A stretch of DNA of 64,000 nt from Histidinibacterium lentulum (lineage in GTDB: Bacteria; Pseudomonadota; Alphaproteobacteria; Rhodobacterales; Rhodobacteraceae), in the NCBI RefSeq assembly GCF_003789055.1, contig NZ_ML119083.1, positions 248,001 to 312,000 of the forward strand, given 5' to 3'. The notes under the pieces were generated by a model. It did not search any database, had not been told where the DNA came from, and saw only the letters and a list, made by a program, of their open reading frames with translations. A program made the translations under genes and the position numbers. Of the stretch, positions 27,534 through 37,609 are shown one piece after another. Positions within the stretch are counted from its first letter, which is position 1, and each line of letters begins with the position of its first letter.

Positions 27534-29120
27534 TCAGCCTTCGACCCAGAGCTCGACCCTGCGGTTGATCTGGCGACCCCATTCCGTATCGTCGCATCCC
27601 ATCGGCAGCGCCTCGCCGAACGCCACGGTCCGGACCCGGACCTGGCGCGGCAGACTGCCGCCCAGGGCGTCCACCAGGGCCCGCAGTACCGTCTCGGCGC
27701 GCGCGGCGGCAAGGCCGCGATTGGCCGCCGCGGGTCCGACCCCGTCGGAAAAGCCCGCGAGCATCAGCACGTCGCCGTCATGCACCCCGTCGAGGATCTC
27801 CCGCGCCAGCTGGTAGACGTTGGACCGGGACTGCGCGTCGAGCCTGGTCGAGCCCAGCTCGAATCGGAAGGTGGTGGTCAGCCTTTGCCGCGTCCCGAGG
27901 GTGCGCACCATCTGCTGCAGATCGGCGAGCCCCACCTCCGGACCGGCCTCCGCGATCGCGGCGGCGAAGCGCTCTCCCTGAGCGGCCACCGGGATCGGCT
28001 CCGTGCCCAGATCGGCGAACCCCGCGCGCCGGACGATGAACTGCGCCGGGGCGCCGCGCAGCCAGGCGACGAAGTCCGCCGCGACCGGCGGCAGCCGCCG
28101 CTCCGGCAGGTAGAGAAAGAGCGGCATCGTCAGCGGATAGTCCTCGGTCTTCAGGCTCCGGAGATCGGCCGACATGGCGCGCCCGCAGGAGCCGCTGATC
28201 GCCAGCTGCCGCGCGTCGCCGCCAAGACGATAGGGCACGATGCCGAGAGCGCCCGGATCCCGCGCCACGGCCTCGGCCACCGACAGGGCATCCGGGTGAT
28301 GCACGACGCCGGGGGAGAGCTCCCTGCCGGAGAGGCGCAGCACTCGGTCGACGAAGCCCTGCACATGCCCCTCTTCCGCGGGCGGCAGGTGCAGGGTCAG
28401 CGGAATGTCGGGACCGCCGATCCGGGACCAGCTGCCCACCTCGCCCGCAAACGCGGCCGCGAGATGCGCGATGTCGATCTCGGTCCGGTCCTGCGCGGCG
28501 GAGACGACCGGCACGAGACCATCGAGCGCCACGATCCGCGCCCGCTCCGGCGCACCGAGATCGCCGAGCCCCGCCTCCAGCGCCGCCTGCCGCTCATCCG
28601 GACGAATCTCGCGCACCGCCATCGCCACGTCCGCCCGTCCCGACAGCAGGTCGGCAAAGCCGCCGTCGGTGTCGGAAAGGCGGAACTCGATCCGCAGGAG
28701 GTCGGCTTCCCTGTCGGGATCGGCCAGCACATAGTCGAAGTCGAGCGGACCGATCTCCTCGCGCCGCAGCCCGTAACCCTCGGACTGGGCGAATCCCTCG
28801 ACCAGCGCAGGCAGCAGGACCTCGCCCATGCGCGCCGTACCCACGAGCCGCCACCGGGCACCGGCCTCCGGATCGGGACAGCCGACGCCTTCGCAGGTGA
28901 CGCCGGAATACGCCATGGTCACAGGACCCGCCGCGGTCTCGACCCGCAGATAGGTGCCGTCAAAGCCGAGGTACCGACCGGACACGACGATCCCGCCGCC
29001 CTCGCTCGACAGGGTCAGCTCTTCGGCGACGGAGGGGGACGCGCAAAGACAGAGCGCGGCGAGAAGACCCGCCGCGCATCCTGTCTTGGGGATTCTGAAC
29101 CTCGCTTGGCGGGCTGTCAT
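27534..29120 (-). CDS. Fusion of phosphate-binding-like periplasmic domain and OmpA peptidoglycan-binding domain
   Basis: A 528-residue exported protein with a signal peptide (1-32, ending SPSVAEE). Residues about 95-370 resemble the PstS-like substrate-binding fold, including LVEGFAQSEGYGL, GFADLLSGRADVAMAVREI and LGIVPYRLGG. Residues about 400-528 are an OmpA C-terminal domain: FELGSTRLDAQSRSNV, LMLAGFSDGVG and NRRVELWVEG. Two cysteines near 75-81 may pair. It would sit in the periplasm anchored to peptidoglycan and bind a small ligand. Its start overlaps the stop of the gene upstream (ATGA), making a pair downstream of secA. Confidence 0.75.
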   Translation of the reverse strand: MTARQARFRIPKTGCAAGLLAALCLCASPSVAEELTLSSEGGGIVVSGRYLGFDGTYLRVETAAGPVTMAYSGVTCEGVGCPDPEAGARWRLVGTARMGEVLLPALVEGFAQSEGYGLRREEIGPLDFDYVLADPDREADLLRIEFRLSDTDGGFADLLSGRADVAMAVREIRPDERQAALEAGLGDLGAPERARIVALDGLVPVVSAAQDRTEIDIAHLAAAFAGEVGSWSRIGGPDIPLTLHLPPAEEGHVQGFVDRVLRLSGRELSPGVVHHPDALSVAEAVARDPGALGIVPYRLGGDARQLAISGSCGRAMSADLRSLKTEDYPLTMPLFLYLPERRLPPVAADFVAWLRGAPAQFIVRRAGFADLGTEPIPVAAQGERFAAAIAEAGPEVGLADLQQMVRTLGTRQRLTTTFRFELGSTRLDAQSRSNVYQLAREILDGVHDGDVLMLAGFSDGVGPAAANRGLAAARAETVLRALVDALGGSLPRQVRVRTVAFGEALPMGCDDTEWGRQINRRVELWVEG

Positions 29121-30364
29121 CTCGCCGCGAGTGTCAGGTCCTCGAGCATCGTGTTCAAGACCACAAAATCACCCACGGCGTCGCAGCCCGGCAGCGTCAT
29201 CACGAGATCGAGCGCGGAAGGGGCCGAGCCGGGTCTGATCTGGATCGACTGGGCCGAGACCTCGCGGCCACAGCTCGCCTCGGTGATCTCCGCCTCGACG
29301 GTCAGGAGCACCTCTCCGCCCCTCTGGACCGTGGCCGAGGGGAAGGTGTAGACCTCCGCAAAGAGCGGGGCGGGGCCGCTGCCGTCCCCGAGGCGGGTCA
29401 GGAAGCCGCCTTGCCCGGCAATGGCCTGCTCCTCCGCCCGGGCGGAAGCGAGCCAGACGTGGCCCTCGTCGCCGTAGTTCGCGCCGAATTCGCGGGCATG
29501 AAGCTGGAGCGACGCATCGCCCTGCCACTGCAGCACGGCGCGGTCGTAGTTCGCGAGCGCAGGCACCTCGACGGCGGCGACAGCACCGTCGCCGTCATTC
29601 GCGAAGGAGGCGATGAAGATCGCCGTCGTGTCGAGCGCGGGCACATCGGCCTCGACGCGGCCGCTGGCGTCGGTGGAAAGGGTGAACATCATACCCTGAT
29701 GGTGCAGCGTGACCTGGGTCTCCGGGTGGCACGGCGCAGAGAGCGTCAGGGTCACCATCGCCGCCCGTCCGGCCACCGCGTCCATCGTGGTGGCACAGGC
29801 TTCGGCCTGGGGCGTCGCGGCCATCGAGGCGGGGGTGGCGGGAATGAGGTCGCCCGCGCGGCTCGCCAGACCGGTCACCAGCGACGCGATCTCGAACGGA
29901 TCGGGAAGGCCGCCCGCGGCGAGGTTCCCCGGTACCGGGACCTCGTCCGAGGCCGGTGCATCGGCGCCCGGCCCGGCCGCCACGGGCGCGACCTCGGCAT
30001 CATCGGGCGCAGCGGCATCGGGCGCGCGGTCGGACGGGGGCGCGGAAAGGAAGCGAATCGCCGGAAGTTCGTCGGCGGTGGCATCCGCCCCGGCCTCTGC
30101 AGTCGCTTCCGGCTCCATGGGCGCCCCTGCGGCAGGTTCCTCCTCGGCGGGCTCGACGAAGTTCGGATCCTCTGCGAGGCCAGCCATCGCGGGGGGCGTC
30201 TCGATGGGGGGAGAGACGGGCCCGCCGAGGTCATCGCCCTCGATCACGGGCACGTCGGTGCCGAACCGGGCCGCCATGACGTCGCCGTTCTGCATCACGA
30301 AGCCGATGGACAGAGCCACCCCGAAGGTACCGCCGGCCATGGCGATCTTGCGAATCCGAGACAT
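29117..30364 (-). CDS. Proline/acid-rich envelope protein downstream of secA (unknown function)
   Basis: A 415-residue protein. N-terminal hydrophobic segment (residues 8-24, MAGGTFGVALSIGFVMQ) anchors or exports it. Residues about 35-180 are low-complexity, rich in P, A, E and D. About 195-415 is a beta-rich domain with paired cysteines (EACATTMDA, SAPCHPET, ASCGREV, LPGCDAV). Orthologues beside secA in Rhodobacterales have been labelled 'translocase' on position only; I see no translocase motif. Its SD (GGAG, 7 bp before the ATG) is inside a strong hairpin. Coupled by overlap to the OmpA-domain gene. Confidence 0.75.
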   Translation of the reverse strand: MSRIRKIAMAGGTFGVALSIGFVMQNGDVMAARFGTDVPVIEGDDLGGPVSPPIETPPAMAGLAEDPNFVEPAEEEPAAGAPMEPEATAEAGADATADELPAIRFLSAPPSDRAPDAAAPDDAEVAPVAAGPGADAPASDEVPVPGNLAAGGLPDPFEIASLVTGLASRAGDLIPATPASMAATPQAEACATTMDAVAGRAAMVTLTLSAPCHPETQVTLHHQGMMFTLSTDASGRVEADVPALDTTAIFIASFANDGDGAVAAVEVPALANYDRAVLQWQGDASLQLHAREFGANYGDEGHVWLASARAEEQAIAGQGGFLTRLGDGSGPAPLFAEVYTFPSATVQRGGEVLLTVEAEITEASCGREVSAQSIQIRPGSAPSALDLVMTLPGCDAVGDFVVLNTMLEDLTLAAR

Positions 30365-30397
30365 GGACTGTCTCCCCTGAACCTCGTTCGGGAGACA
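30365..30397 (-). promoter_or_regulatory. Hairpin sequestering the ribosome-binding site of the gene after secA
   Basis: On the minus strand an 8-bp arm (TGTCTCCC, 30397-30390) pairs with GGGAGACA (30376-30369). Inside it GAAC (30389-30386) pairs with GTTC (30382-30379) around loop GAG, leaving a two-base AG bulge. The total is 12 bp. The downstream arm contains the Shine-Dalgarno GGAG of the gene starting at 30364. The structure would block initiation unless melted or unfolded, as in RNA thermometers or protein-controlled leaders. Confidence 0.6.
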
Positions 30398-30498
30398 CGA
30401 TCCGCTCTGCCTGTGGCCTCAACAGGACGGCACGGCGGAATTCCTGCGTCGGAAATCGGGCACGAAGGTGGTCGACGGTCGGACGTGGCGGCGCGCCG

Positions 30499-30512
30499 GG
30501 CGGCGCACCGCC
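30499..30512 (-). terminator. Short GC hairpin just after secA
   Basis: GGCGG (30499-30503) and CCGCC (30508-30512) pair around CGCA, starting 6 bp beyond the secA stop. There is no T-tract in the minus-strand direction, so this is at most a weak, possibly Rho-assisted, end of the secA message. Confidence 0.3.
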
Positions 30513-30518
30513 TGCTGG

Positions 30519-33242
<2,724 letters not shown>

Positions 33243-33370
33243 GGTCTCTCTCTTCAGGCCGCGCGCAATGCGTCGAGCGGCTGTCTGTCTCGTGAGAGGA
33301 GGCCTGTTGCCCCTTGCGGGCACGGCCCATAGAAGAAGGCCAGAGAGGCCCCCCCCGGAGCCTGCAAGGG

Positions 33371-33399
33371 TAGGTAAGGGGGGGACAACACACTGTCAA
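33371..33399 (-). promoter_or_regulatory. Candidate secA promoter
   Basis: On the minus strand a perfect TTGACA (33399-33394), a 17-bp spacer, and TACCTA (33376-33371) as a weak -10, about 130 bp upstream of the secA start. The -35 is strong and the -10 poor, so confidence is moderate. The spacer contains a run of seven C residues. Confidence 0.4.
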
Positions 33400-33434
33400 C
33401 GTCGCGCCCCGCCGCGGCAGATCAAGGACGCTCC

Positions 33435-34301
33435 GTGACCTATCCCATGACCCGCACCGCGATCTCCCTCCGCACGCTCCTTCTTGCCACGGCCTTGGCC
33501 GCCGTCACGGCGGCCCCCGGGCTGGCCCAGAGCGCGGATGACGTGGTGGCCACCGTGGACGGAACCGACATCACGCTCGGCGAGATGATCGTGGCGCGAA
33601 GCCAGCTTCCGCAGCAATACCAGCAGCTTCCGCCCGAAGTGGTGTTCGACGGCCTGCTCCAGCAGCTGATCCAGCAGCAGCTTCTCGCGGATGCGCTGGA
33701 CGAGGTGCCGCCCCGCGTCGGCATCGCGCTGAAGAACGAGGAGCGCAGTCTGCGCGCCGGCGAGGAAGTGACCCGCGTGGCCGAGGAGGCCGTGACCGAG
33801 GAAGCGCTGCAACAGGCCTATGAGGCGCGCTTCGCCGAGACCGATCCGGTGACGGAGTACAACGCCAGCCACATCCTCGTGGAGACCGAGGAAGAGGCGC
33901 AGGCGCTGGTGGAGGAAGCCCGCGCAGAGGGCGCCGATTTCGCTGCACTGGCCCGCGAGAACTCCACCGGCCCCTCCGGCCCGTCGGGCGGCGAACTGGG
34001 CTGGTTCGGCCCCGACGCCATGGTCGCCCCCTTCCAGGAGGCCGTCGCCGCGATGGAACCCGGCACCGTCTCGGAGCCGGTGCAGACCCAGTTCGGCTGG
34101 CACGTCATCCGGCTGAACGAGACCCGGATCGCCGAGGCGCCGCCCCTCGAGGCGCTGCGCACGGAACTGACCCAGCAGCTGCAGAGCGAGGCCGTCGAGG
34201 CGCGGCTCGAGGCGCTGGAAGAGCGGGCCGAGATCAGCCGGCCGGAGACCGGGGCGTTCGACCCGATGGTCCTTGGCGACCTCTCGATCCTCGAGAACTG
34301 A
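33435..34301 (+). CDS. Periplasmic parvulin-type peptidyl-prolyl isomerase
   Basis: A 288-residue exported foldase. Signal peptide (residues 1-33, ending APGLAQS), a helical SurA/PrsA-like N-terminal region, and a PpiC rotamase domain (about 137-235) with ASHILVETEEEAQALV, SGGELGWFG and TQFGWHVIRL. Assists folding of exported or outer-membrane proteins. GTG at 33435 is favoured because AAGGA lies 6 bp before it; the ATG at 33447 would be too far. Divergent from secA, so export and folding genes are neighbours. Confidence 0.9.
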   Translation: MTYPMTRTAISLRTLLLATALAAVTAAPGLAQSADDVVATVDGTDITLGEMIVARSQLPQQYQQLPPEVVFDGLLQQLIQQQLLADALDEVPPRVGIALKNEERSLRAGEEVTRVAEEAVTEEALQQAYEARFAETDPVTEYNASHILVETEEEAQALVEEARAEGADFAALARENSTGPSGPSGGELGWFGPDAMVAPFQEAVAAMEPGTVSEPVQTQFGWHVIRLNETRIAEAPPLEALRTELTQQLQSEAVEARLEALEERAEISRPETGAFDPMVLGDLSILEN

Positions 34302-34305
34302 CGCC

Positions 34306-35520
34306 ATGGCCGTCTCGCCGCTGGCGCCGGAGTCCTTTCCCGTCATGGCCCCGGTCGCCGGGGTCCGCTTCGCCTCCGCCGAGGCCCATGTCCGCTACGC
34401 GAACCGGCGCGACGTGATGCTCGTGCATCTCGCGCCGGGCACGGCGGTGGCGGGGGTGTTCACGACCTCCGCCACCCGCTCCGCCCCGGTGCGCGACTGC
34501 GAGGAGAAGCTCGGCGGAGATCCGTCACCGGGCGCCGCGATCCTCGTGAACTCGGGCAATTCCAACGCCTTTACCGGCCGGGCGGGAGAGGAGGCGGTGG
34601 CCGAGCTGACCCGGCGCGTGGCCGAGGTGCTGGAGGTCCCGCAGGCGCGCGTCTTCACCGCCTCCACCGGCGTGATCGGCGAACCTCTTCCCCATGAGCG
34701 CATCGCGGCGAAACTGCCGGACCTCGCCGCCGCCCTCGCCGAGGACGGAATCGAGGGCGCGGCGCGGGCGATCATGACCACTGACACCTTCCCCAAGGCC
34801 GCCATGGCCGAGGTGGAGGCGGACGGCGGGACGGTGCGGATCGCCGGCATCGCCAAGGGCTCGGGCATGATCGCGCCCGACATGGCCACCATGCTCGTCT
34901 ACCTTTTCACGGATGCGAAGATCGCGCAGCCCGACCTTCAGGCGCTGGTCAAGGCGCAGTGCGATCTGACGTTCAACTGCATCACGGTGGACAGCGACAC
35001 CTCCACGTCGGACACGCTGATCATGGCGGCGACGGGCGCTTCGGGCATCGACGTGACCGACAGCGTCGCCTTCAACGACGCCCTGCATGCCGTGATGCTG
35101 GATCTCGCGCACCAGGTCGTCCGCGATGGCGAGGGGGCGACGAAATTCGTCGAGGTGCGCGTTTCGGGCGCAGCGACCGACGCCGACGCGCGTCGCGTGG
35201 CCCGCGCCATCGCCGACAGCCCGCTGGTCAAGACCGCCATCGCCGGAGAGGACCCGAACTGGGGCCGTATCGTCATGGCCGTGGGAAAATCGGGCGCGAT
35301 GGCCGACCGCGACCGCCTGTCGATCCGGCTGGGAGACATCCTCGTCGCGGAGAACGGCTTTCGCGCGCCGGGCTACACCGAGGATCAGGGCGCGGCATAC
35401 ATGAAGCGGCAGGAGATCGTCATTGCCGTGAACATGGGGCTTGCCGGGGGAATGGCGACCATGTGGACCTGCGACCTGACCCACGCCTACATCTCGATCA
35501 ACGCGGATTACCGGTCATAG
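34306..35520 (+). CDS. argJ: Bifunctional ornithine acetyltransferase / N-acetylglutamate synthase
   Basis: A 404-residue enzyme of the cyclic arginine pathway that moves acetyl from N-acetylornithine to glutamate. The self-cleavage motif is present: KGSGMIAPDMATML, with cleavage expected between A194 and T195, T195 becoming the nucleophile. Other motifs: TDTFPKAA and the C-terminal KRQEIVIAVNMGLAGG. The start at 34306 sits 4 bp after the isomerase stop. Followed directly by mutT (1 bp between). argG lies 27 kb away. Confidence 0.95.
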   Translation: MAVSPLAPESFPVMAPVAGVRFASAEAHVRYANRRDVMLVHLAPGTAVAGVFTTSATRSAPVRDCEEKLGGDPSPGAAILVNSGNSNAFTGRAGEEAVAELTRRVAEVLEVPQARVFTASTGVIGEPLPHERIAAKLPDLAAALAEDGIEGAARAIMTTDTFPKAAMAEVEADGGTVRIAGIAKGSGMIAPDMATMLVYLFTDAKIAQPDLQALVKAQCDLTFNCITVDSDTSTSDTLIMAATGASGIDVTDSVAFNDALHAVMLDLAHQVVRDGEGATKFVEVRVSGAATDADARRVARAIADSPLVKTAIAGEDPNWGRIVMAVGKSGAMADRDRLSIRLGDILVAENGFRAPGYTEDQGAAYMKRQEIVIAVNMGLAGGMATMWTCDLTHAYISINADYRS

Positions 35521-35521
35521 G

Positions 35522-35941
35522 ATGGAGGAGACCTCCCCTCCCGCCCGGGTGGTTCTGGTGGCGGCCGTCGCGCTCATCGACGCAGACGGCCGTGTCCTGC
35601 TGGCGCAGCGTCCCGAGGGAAAATCCATGGCGGGGCTGTGGGAGTTTCCCGGCGGCAAGGTCGAACCGGGCGAAACCCCGGAGGCGGCGCTGATCCGCGA
35701 GCTCGACGAGGAGCTGGGGATCGCCACCTGGAACAGCTGCCTCGCACCGCTGACCTTCGCCAGCCACGGCTACGAGAGCTTCCACTTGCTGATGCCGGTT
35801 TTCGCGTGCCGCCGCTGGGAGGGGCAGCCGCAAAGCCGCGAAGGGCAGGAGCTGGCCTGGGTGCGACCCGCCGATCTGCGGCGATACCCGATGCCACCGG
35901 CGGATCTGCCGCTGATTCCCGTCTTGCGCGACTGGCTCTGA
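35522..35941 (+). CDS. mutT: 8-oxo-dGTP diphosphatase MutT
   Basis: A 139-residue Nudix hydrolase cleaning oxidised dGTP from the pool. The Nudix box is intact: GGKVEPGETPEAALIRELDE with the following E-L-G-I (about 44-67). N-terminal VLVAAVALIDADGRVLLAQRP and the W of LAWVRPADL are typical of true MutT. Starts 1 bp after argJ and is probably in the same transcript. Confidence 0.92.
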   Translation: MEETSPPARVVLVAAVALIDADGRVLLAQRPEGKSMAGLWEFPGGKVEPGETPEAALIRELDEELGIATWNSCLAPLTFASHGYESFHLLMPVFACRRWEGQPQSREGQELAWVRPADLRRYPMPPADLPLIPVLRDWL

Positions 35942-36117
35942 CGCTGCCCGGCAGCAAGGGGACTGTTGCCGCACGAGCCGGATTTGCCGGGAATGTGACG
36001 AATATGCGTGCGAGTTCTCTCGAAATTGTATCCGGATGCTCGTCTTTGAGACATCGGATTCAGGAATTGCCGACTATATTGGAACCAGTCCCTGTCTTGG
36101 TCGCCCCCGGAGGCCCC

Positions 36118-36255
36118 ATGTTGAAAACGATCCTGATCGGCACCTGCGTTTCCATTCAGGGCGTCGTCGAACGCACCCTCGCGAACGGCCTCGTGGTCGT
36201 CCGCGTCGGGGAGAAGACCTACACCGGCCGCGCCATCCCCGCCCGCCCCTCCTGA
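36118..36255 (+). CDS. Small conserved protein, 45 residues
   Basis: A 45-residue frame starting MLKTILIGTCVSIQGVVERT and ending IPARPS. GGAGG lies 4 bp before the ATG, and a perfect 7-bp hairpin follows the stop by one base, so the unit has the look of a real gene. TATATT at 36075-36080 could be a -10, without a matching -35. From memory, similarly short 'MLKTILIG'-type proteins occur in Rhodobacterales. The beta-rich composition (ILIG, GVVE, LVVVRVGEKTYTG) suggests a small folded domain. Function unknown. Confidence 0.65.
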   Translation: MLKTILIGTCVSIQGVVERTLANGLVVVRVGEKTYTGRAIPARPS

Positions 36256-36256
36256 G

Positions 36257-36277
36257 GCGCGTCCTTCCCCGACGCGC
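36257..36277 (+). terminator. Hairpin after the 45-residue gene
   Basis: GCGCGTC (36257-36263) pairs perfectly with GACGCGC (36271-36277) around CTTCCCC, one base after the stop codon. No T-tract follows, so termination efficiency is uncertain. Confidence 0.45.
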
Positions 36278-36348
36278 GTAGGCCGCGCTGAAACCCGACC
36301 TGCGACCGGGCCCTCTCCTGCGCGCGCTTTCTCACTGCTTCCCCAACG

Positions 36349-36377
36349 AAAAAGGGCGCCGGTGACGCCAGCCCTTT
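36349..36377 (-). terminator. Terminator of the phosphotransferase gene
   Basis: On the minus strand AAAGGGC (36377-36371) pairs with GCCCTTT (36357-36351) around 13 bases, and the T-run continues (36353-36349) to give TTTTT. It is a good intrinsic terminator for the gene ending at 36552, and it is part of the left inverted repeat. Confidence 0.6.
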
Positions 36378-36393
36378 GCATTTCGTGTTGCAG
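36351..36393 (+). repeat. Left inverted repeat of the phosphotransferase segment
   Basis: Bases 36371-36393 are the exact reverse complement of 37540-37562 (23 of 23). Beyond the exact part both copies continue into related hairpins sharing GGGCGCC and GGCGCCC blocks. The two copies face each other across 1,146 bp containing only the phosphotransferase gene. Confidence 0.8.
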
Positions 36394-36551
36394 TTCGATC
36401 GGAGAATCTGTCGCTCGGCCCACTGATCAAGGACGGGTGGCGAGGAATGCCTCCCGAATATGTCTTCGGGAGCCCTTGGCGACCATAAGCGCAGCATGGA
36501 CGGAGGCCGTGCGGACAAACCTGCCGCTCGCTTCCTCTCCAGCTTTGAACA

Positions 36552-37472
36552 CTAAAGCAGCAGTCCGAGCCGGGAAAGGGTCAGTCGTGACTGCCGGCAC
36601 AGCGATTCATTCCTGCCGCCTCGATAGTAGCTCAACGCGATGATCGCGCCGTATAGAGCCCAACCCTTCGCCCTGAGCCAGTCGCTATCATCCAGATTCA
36701 GGTGGTCGCGGAACGCCGCGCGCGCCGATGGATCGATCCAGAACCACGCGGTCGCGTGGTCGGCTGCGGGATCGCCCACCGCCGACAATCCCCAGTCTAT
36801 GACGCCACTCAAGACGCCGTCCCGGACAATCAGATTGTCAGCCTTGAGATCGCCATGCAGCCAGACGGGCGGCCGAGAAGACTCCTCGGCGCAGGCCTTG
36901 TCCCAAAGCGCATGGGCACCTTGCGCATCTATCTCGTCGGCAACGATGTCGATGGCGGGCAGCGTCGCCTCGGTCAGGGCGCTCAGCGCGACACCCCGCC
37001 TGCTATTGCTCGCGCCTGCCGGCGGTGCGCCGTCGGTATCCTTCAGGTGCAGTGCTTTCAGGAAATCTGCGAGGGCGAAGGCCGCGCCCTGCCAATCGGC
37101 CAGATGCTCGGGAATGGCGGTCTGGCCCTTGATCCAGTCAAGGACGCCGAAGCTGAAGGCAAGGCCAGCCTCAGCGCGTCCACGGAACCTCAACGCCGGC
37201 ACCTCGAGCGGCAAGCCTTGAAGACGCGGAAGCCAGTCGAGCTCCTTTGAAATTAGAGCTACGGCAGAGGGGCGTCGGGGCACCCTGACCGACAATCGGT
37301 CACCAAGCCGGAAAATCGCGTTGTCCGTCCCCGATGACGCGATGCGCCGAAGCGGAAGGCCGGCCCATTGAGGCGCCTGCGCTCGGATCAGGCCCGCGAC
37401 AAAGGTCTCGTCTACGGGAATTTCGTCGGGATGTGGTGTCATGGCTGTTGTGCTGGTCAGATTTGGCAACAT
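36552..37472 (-). CDS. Aminoglycoside phosphotransferase-family kinase
   Basis: A 306-residue protein with the APH/choline-kinase fold. Catalytic loop VWLHGDLKADNLIV (HGD-x4-N) and metal-binding IDWGLSAVGDPAAD are intact; the N-lobe has SSGTDNAIFRLGDRLSVRVP. It phosphorylates a small molecule, possibly an antibiotic, though many family members are metabolic. The start at 37472 is supported by AAGGGG 6 bp upstream; the alternative at 37442 has no SD. GC content looks lower than in neighbours, and the gene is enclosed by an inverted repeat, suggesting transfer. Confidence 0.82.
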   Translation of the reverse strand: MLPNLTSTTAMTPHPDEIPVDETFVAGLIRAQAPQWAGLPLRRIASSGTDNAIFRLGDRLSVRVPRRPSAVALISKELDWLPRLQGLPLEVPALRFRGRAEAGLAFSFGVLDWIKGQTAIPEHLADWQGAAFALADFLKALHLKDTDGAPPAGASNSRRGVALSALTEATLPAIDIVADEIDAQGAHALWDKACAEESSRPPVWLHGDLKADNLIVRDGVLSGVIDWGLSAVGDPAADHATAWFWIDPSARAAFRDHLNLDDSDWLRAKGWALYGAIIALSYYRGGRNESLCRQSRLTLSRLGLLL

Positions 37473-37539
37473 CGGTCGCCCCTTGGGCAAGGCCTCAAGG
37501 GTCCGAAGCGGTCGGTGCCCTCTGACCTTTCGTCCTCGC

Positions 37540-37583
37540 CTGCAACACGAAATGCAAAGGGCGCCGGTCACGGCGCCCTTTGC
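37540..37583 (-). repeat. Right inverted repeat of the phosphotransferase segment
   Basis: 37540-37562 matches the reverse complement of 36371-36393 exactly; the rest is the infB terminator stem. The copy here has a perfect 13-bp stem, the left one only 7 bp, so this is more likely the original and the left one the copy. Confidence 0.8.
37554..37583 (-). terminator. infB operon terminator
   Basis: A perfect 13-bp stem: GCAAAGGGCGCCG (37554-37566) with CGGCGCCCTTTGC (37571-37583), loop of four bases, 26 bp after the infB stop. The minus-strand tail is GCCCTTTGCATTTCG, with a broken T-tract. It ends the rimP-nusA-ylxR-infB message. Confidence 0.7.
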
Positions 37584-37609
37584 TGTTTGTCTCTTCCGCA
37601 GGTGAAGGA

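Larger units (their letters stand above)
36256..36551. other. 296-bp non-coding stretch between the small gene and the phosphotransferase gene
   Basis: Contents: the hairpin after the small gene (36257-36277), the left inverted repeat/terminator (36349-36393), and a further 8-bp hairpin (CTCCCGAA 36451-36458 with TTCGGGAG 36465-36472). I see no further coding potential in it. It is less GC-rich than its surroundings, like the phosphotransferase gene next to it. Confidence 0.5.
36351..37583. other. Possible inverted-repeat-bounded gene cassette
   Basis: A 1.2-kb segment consisting of left repeat, phosphotransferase gene and right repeat, placed between a small gene and infB. The inside is visibly less GC-rich than its flanks. 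No transposase, integrase or target-site duplication is visible. It could be a non-autonomous insertion, or an inversion/duplication using the infB terminator. The repeat is certain; the mobility is inference. Confidence 0.35.

Noticed and set aside
29117-30364. Calling the gene after secA a 'translocase'
   Set aside because: No nucleotide-binding or Sec-type motif; the label would rest on position alone.
36351-37583. Integron cassette (attC sites) around the phosphotransferase gene
   Set aside because: The repeats are inverted rather than direct, and the GTTRRRY/RYYYAAC core sites are not found.
36351-37583. Complete insertion sequence
   Set aside because: No transposase frame and no visible target-site duplication outside the repeats.
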